Below, piece by piece: positions 7,038 to 9,126 of a stretch of 9,126 bases of DNA. The DNA is taken from positions 1 through 9,126 of the forward strand of contig MHPA01000001.1 in NCBI GenBank assembly GCA_001820255.1, in the 5' to 3' direction. This DNA is from Candidatus Staskawiczbacteria bacterium RIFCSPLOWO2_01_FULL_38_12b (GTDB lineage Bacteria; Patescibacteriota; Minisyncoccia; Minisyncoccales; Staskawiczbacteraceae). The notes beneath the pieces are model-generated. The model had not been told where the DNA came from and did not search any database. It worked only from the letters and a program-made list of their open reading frames with translations. Every line of letters begins with the position of its first letter. The stretch's first letter is position 1. A program made the position numbers and the translations under genes.

Positions 7038-7094
7038 GATGAGAAAAATACTTTTCTTCCATGAAAAAGTGAGGGTATTTTTCTCATCTCATTG
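7031..7094. repeat. 20 bp inverted repeat in the leader region
   Basis: The left arm 7031-7051 (CAATTGAGATGAGAAAAATAC with one extra T) is matched by the right arm 7075-7094, whose reverse complement is CAATGAGATGAGAAAAATAC. The loop is 23 bases. On the minus strand it follows the predicted start of transcription near 7106 almost directly, so the 5' end of that RNA would be a long stable stem. Confidence 0.85.
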
Positions 7095-7111
7095 TCAATG
7101 TGCTTGTGGTG

Positions 7112-7141
7112 AATATAGCATGAAGGAGGGTTTTATGTCAA
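7112..7141 (-). promoter_or_regulatory. Strong sigma-70-like promoter reading toward the repeats
   Basis: On the minus strand a consensus TTGACA (7136-7141) is followed after 18 bases by TATATT (7112-7117). Transcription should start near 7106 and run left through the inverted repeat, the structured region and both repeats to the terminator at 6718-6751. This is the best promoter match I found in the window. Confidence 0.55.
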
Positions 7142-7277
7142 TATTTACAAAAATCCTCAACAACGACTATCGTGGCGCGATGGCAAATGGAGTGGAGAAA
7201 AAACTTCTTTGTGATTAACAGCTTTAATGAATTTTAAAATTTGCAACTCCATATAGTAGCGATAAGCATGGCATTGT
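7142..7277. other. Gene-free stretch between cas1 and the leader promoter
   Basis: This holds the 3' flank of cas1 and the area upstream of the putative promoter. Apart from a short self-complementary AATTTTAAAATT near 7230-7243 and a weak GCATT/AATGC hairpin just after the cas1 stop, nothing recognisable is seen. No terminator with a T-run follows cas1 directly. Confidence 0.5.
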
Positions 7278-7844
7278 TTAAATGCTTTGATAAAACACCT
7301 CCGGCCGAGGCGCAGGTTTATGCGGTATAAAAAAATGGGAATGTCTTTTTGGCGTAATGTATCTATTGGTCGTTTTTTTTATCCGCAAAAATTTTAAGAC
7401 TTCTGTTTCCACTATGTCGGCCCGAAACATTTCAACCAAATCATAAGCGAGCGGAGCACTTTTTGAAGCGCGAGCAACGTGTAAAATTCCTAATGCGGGA
7501 GAAACATCATATTTTTCAAGGATTTTTTTTACCACACTGGTAATATGGTGATACCCGATGTCTAGCAAACGATTAACAATGTCGTTTGATCCAGGATTTC
7601 TTGCTCGGAAATTACACCAAACAGGTAAAAGCAAAGAAAACTGTTTCCAAAATAATTGGGCGGCGCAGCCCTCGGCAAGCATAATTTTCTGTGAAGTATG
7701 GTAGTTTTTCAAGCGTATATGAGACAGTAGTGCGCCATACTTTTTCAGCATCAATTCCCGCCGCTGGTTTTTTAGATTCAAAACTTTTTCAGCCGAAGCA
7801 AAACAGTTTTTTTTTGCTTGTAAGCAGAAATATGAGTAATCCAA
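7278..7844 (-). CDS. cas1: Cas1 C-terminal catalytic domain, N-terminal domain absent
   Basis: This is the integrase that inserts new spacers into CRISPR arrays. The 188 residues match the helical C-terminal half of Cas1. They show AEKVLNLKNQRREL (18-31), the metal-binding glutamate in AEGCAAQLFWKQF (Glu58), the RARNPGSNDIVNRLLDIGYHHI block (80-101), GILH (His122), and YDLVEMFRADIV (Asp135, Glu138). All three catalytic residues of the family are present. Full Cas1 is usually about 300-340 residues. The beta-strand domain (roughly 80-100 residues) that supports dimer and Cas2 contacts is missing, and only 68 bases lie before the upstream gene's stop. The start is TTG at 7844; an in-frame TAA lies six codons further up. 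A run of nine A residues near the start (7807-7815) could allow a shift from an ATG at 7855 in another frame. No cas2 or cas4 is visible. It is either a naturally minimal Cas1 or a truncated remnant. Confidence 0.82.
   Translation of the reverse strand: MDYSYFCLQAKKNCFASAEKVLNLKNQRRELMLKKYGALLSHIRLKNYHTSQKIMLAEGCAAQLFWKQFSLLLPVWCNFRARNPGSNDIVNRLLDIGYHHITSVVKKILEKYDVSPALGILHVARASKSAPLAYDLVEMFRADIVETEVLKFLRIKKTTNRYITPKRHSHFFIPHKPAPRPEVFYQSI
7807..7815. other. Nine-base homopolymer at the 5' end of cas1
   Basis: Nine T on the plus strand (nine A in the cas1 message) lie at codons 10-13. Upstream in another frame an ATG (7855) reads MNAIWITHISAYKQKK up to this run. Slippage here, biological or a sequencing error, would change the apparent start of Cas1. 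Confidence 0.45.
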
Positions 7845-7870
7845 ATTGCATTCATAAATTTATTGTAACA

Positions 7871-7907
7871 AAAATGGCGTCCACGATACATACGTATCAG
7901 GAACGCC
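7871..7907 (-). terminator. Rho-independent terminator between effector gene and cas1
   Basis: On the minus strand GGCGT...ACGCC opens a 14-position stem (7876-7907) with two G-T pairs, one mismatch and a GTAT loop, followed by ATTTTTG. It begins five bases after the effector's TAA. It would separate effector and cas1 transcription unless read through. In TnpB-like genes the 3' flank can also hold the guide RNA, so this hairpin could belong to such an RNA. Confidence 0.65.
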
Positions 7908-7912
7908 CTGGT

Positions 7913-9126
7913 TTACTTTTGGTCAGCAAGAAATTCTTCTCGTAGCTTTTTGGCTATGAAAATTTTCCGCTGGGCATCAGGCAATTGCCGTTCTTCTAAA
8001 GAAAGTAACGGTGGGTTGCGTTTAATAACAGTTCCACCATGTTCACTGGCTTTGTCAGTAAGTTTTTGAATAAGTCTGGCGATATTACCGGTATTTTGGG
8101 CGCTCCAGTTGGGCCCCGTCGGCGATCCTTTGCGATCAGACTTAGAGGCATCAGCCAAAGCTCCTGGCTTACTGCGTACTTTCAGCTCAGTTACTACAAA
8201 ATGCACTCCATGGCGTAAAAGTTTTTTGACAACTTCATATTGGCCATGCTGCTTTTGCTGGTGTCCCAGCTTGGCAAACATCCTGGTGCAAGCAGCCATC
8301 CGCTTTTTCCACTTGCGAGAACCTTTGACAACCCCTTCAAGGCGCTCCTGAAGCGCATTGATTTGAGGTTTCCAATGATAATCAGACCGAGGGAGGTTTA
8401 GGCAGAATTCTCCTTTCGGCGAAACAACACCCAAACGTGAGGCCCCGATTGCCAGATAAGTAATCTGTTTAGAAACTACTGGCACCTTTTCGGGTTTTGG
8501 GATTTCATAGGCGACAGAAATCCAGAAACGCCCGGGTTTTGCCATATCCCGTTCGTCCCGGCACAGTTCAAACTTTTTCAGTTTGATAGCAGTTTCGAGT
8601 CTTTTTAACTGGAACTCCGGTATAACACTGGTCAGCGTTTGTCCAATTTTTCCAAAACTCAAGTAAATCTGACCATTGGAAACCTTAAACCCAGATCTGC
8701 CCGGAATTTTGTAGAACGAGTTTTCGCTGACTCTTTGACGCGGAGGTTTGGCATCCGGGTCGCCGTTTTTGCGCAATGCCAAAAACGATTTAAACGACCC
8801 GTCAAGCGAATCAAGCGTTTCTTCTTGCCAATTACGTGGAATCAAGGCAAATTCCCCAATTATCCTCCTAGCAGTGAGTCCATTAATTTGATCATACAAC
8901 GTTACGCCGTGCTCCTGGAATGCGATACTCAATTCTTGTAACAGGGATTCTTTCTCTGACACCAACTGCATCGAGATTTCTTGTTGCCTTAACTTCTTAT
9001 TGAGACCTTTTTTGGCCTCATTTTCCCAAACTTCAGAAAAACCGGCTTCTTGGGCACGCTTTTTTGCCTGTCCGATCCGCTCATAAATTGACCCGAAAAA
9101 CTGCTCATAGCAAGATTGACGTTCCT
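7913..9126 (-). CDS. Compact Cas12/TnpB-like protein with degenerate RuvC site (5' end outside window)
   Basis: The frame is open from the right edge to TAA at 7913-7915, giving 403 residues; the Met at 8971 is internal, because 51 open codons precede it. Numbering below is from that Met. It has TnpB/Cas12 layout: an N-terminal helical region, a KPPRQR stretch (75-80), RFWISVAYEIP (148-158) before RuvC, a basic helical insert, and a C-terminal block beginning NWSAQNTGNIARL (288). RuvC-I, normally GIDLG, reads YLAIG, so the catalytic Asp is Ala174. RuvC-II, normally VEDL, reads VTEL (Thr261-Glu262). RuvC-III may survive as Asp332 in PDAQRKIFIAKKL, which resembles the DANGAYNIA motif of Cas12. 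The zinc ribbon between RuvC-II and III is gone: no CxxC pairs remain. DNA cleavage is therefore unlikely, while guide-directed binding is possible. It appears more GC-rich than gyrA. It precedes cas1 on the same strand. It could instead be a decayed transposon TnpB. Confidence 0.78.
   Translation of the reverse strand, partial: ERQSCYEQFFGSIYERIGQAKKRAQEAGFSEVWENEAKKGLNKKLRQQEISMQLVSEKESLLQELSIAFQEHGVTLYDQINGLTARRIIGEFALIPRNWQEETLDSLDGSFKSFLALRKNGDPDAKPPRQRVSENSFYKIPGRSGFKVSNGQIYLSFGKIGQTLTSVIPEFQLKRLETAIKLKKFELCRDERDMAKPGRFWISVAYEIPKPEKVPVVSKQITYLAIGASRLGVVSPKGEFCLNLPRSDYHWKPQINALQERLEGVVKGSRKWKKRMAACTRMFAKLGHQQKQHGQYEVVKKLLRHGVHFVVTELKVRSKPGALADASKSDRKGSPTGPNWSAQNTGNIARLIQKLTDKASEHGGTVIKRNPPLLSLEERQLPDAQRKIFIAKKLREEFLADQK

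Larger units (their letters stand above)
6888..7106 (-). ncRNA. Structured leader or candidate tracr/scout-like RNA
   Basis: The stretch between the putative promoter (7112-7141) and repeat 1 holds dense secondary structure. There is a 20 bp inverted repeat (7031-7094), a hairpin GCTTTGCCCAATGCAAAGC (6985-7003), and a GC-rich segment (6955-6985) unlike its AT-rich surroundings. On the minus strand CCTTGGGGAT (6963 down to 6954) could pair with ATCCCC and AAGG of the repeat, leaving a 2 nt bulge, as a short anti-repeat would. This is inference from position and pairing; the region may simply be an array leader. Confidence 0.3.

Noticed and set aside
7135..7218. 27-codon plus-strand ORF behind a GGAGGG motif (MSIFTKILNN...)
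   Set aside because: The purine-rich motif is striking, but the same bases form the spacer of a near-consensus minus-strand promoter, the product is tiny, and no homologue is recognised.
7913..9126. Intact TnpB of an IS200/IS605 element
   Set aside because: The catalytic residues and zinc ribbon are missing, no tnpA lies in the window, and no matching transposon ends were found. Decay of such an element remains the alternative for the effector.

Overview
The window looks like a chromosomal segment of a Candidate Phyla Radiation (Patescibacteria) bacterium. Supporting signs are AT-rich DNA, start codons mostly without a clear Shine-Dalgarno sequence, small membrane-anchored or secreted proteins of CPR type, and short palindromic repeats lying in frame inside genes. 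This assignment is an inference from style; no rRNA or ribosomal protein is present. Every gene I support strongly lies on the minus strand, so transcription runs from high to low coordinates.

Right part (6718-9126): an accessory locus. A compact Cas12/TnpB-like protein runs off the right edge. Its RuvC-I aspartate is replaced by alanine, its RuvC-II motif is altered and its zinc ribbon is missing. A terminator hairpin follows it. Next comes a Cas1 C-terminal domain with its E, H and D catalytic residues intact but no N-terminal beta domain. Then comes a gene-poor stretch of about 340 bases holding a good minus-strand promoter, a strong inverted repeat and a structured GC-rich segment. It is followed by two 36-39 nt repeats around a 33 nt spacer, read as a minimal CRISPR-like array, and a rho-independent terminator. 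A perfect 64 bp palindrome closes the locus on the left. No cas2 or cas4 is visible. Together these look like a very small type V-like CRISPR locus, with Cas1 only and an effector that probably binds rather than cuts, or a decayed remnant of one.

Middle part (4956-6536): a metallo-beta-lactamase-fold hydrolase carrying two repeat-derived insertions, an AT-rich spacer, and a single-pass membrane protein with a PsbP-like outer domain.

Left part (1-4857): gyrA, interrupted by a 392-residue intein with an HNH endonuclease at an unusual site, then the start of a secreted protein with a peptidoglycan-binding-like domain and tandem 110-residue repeats that continues past the left edge.
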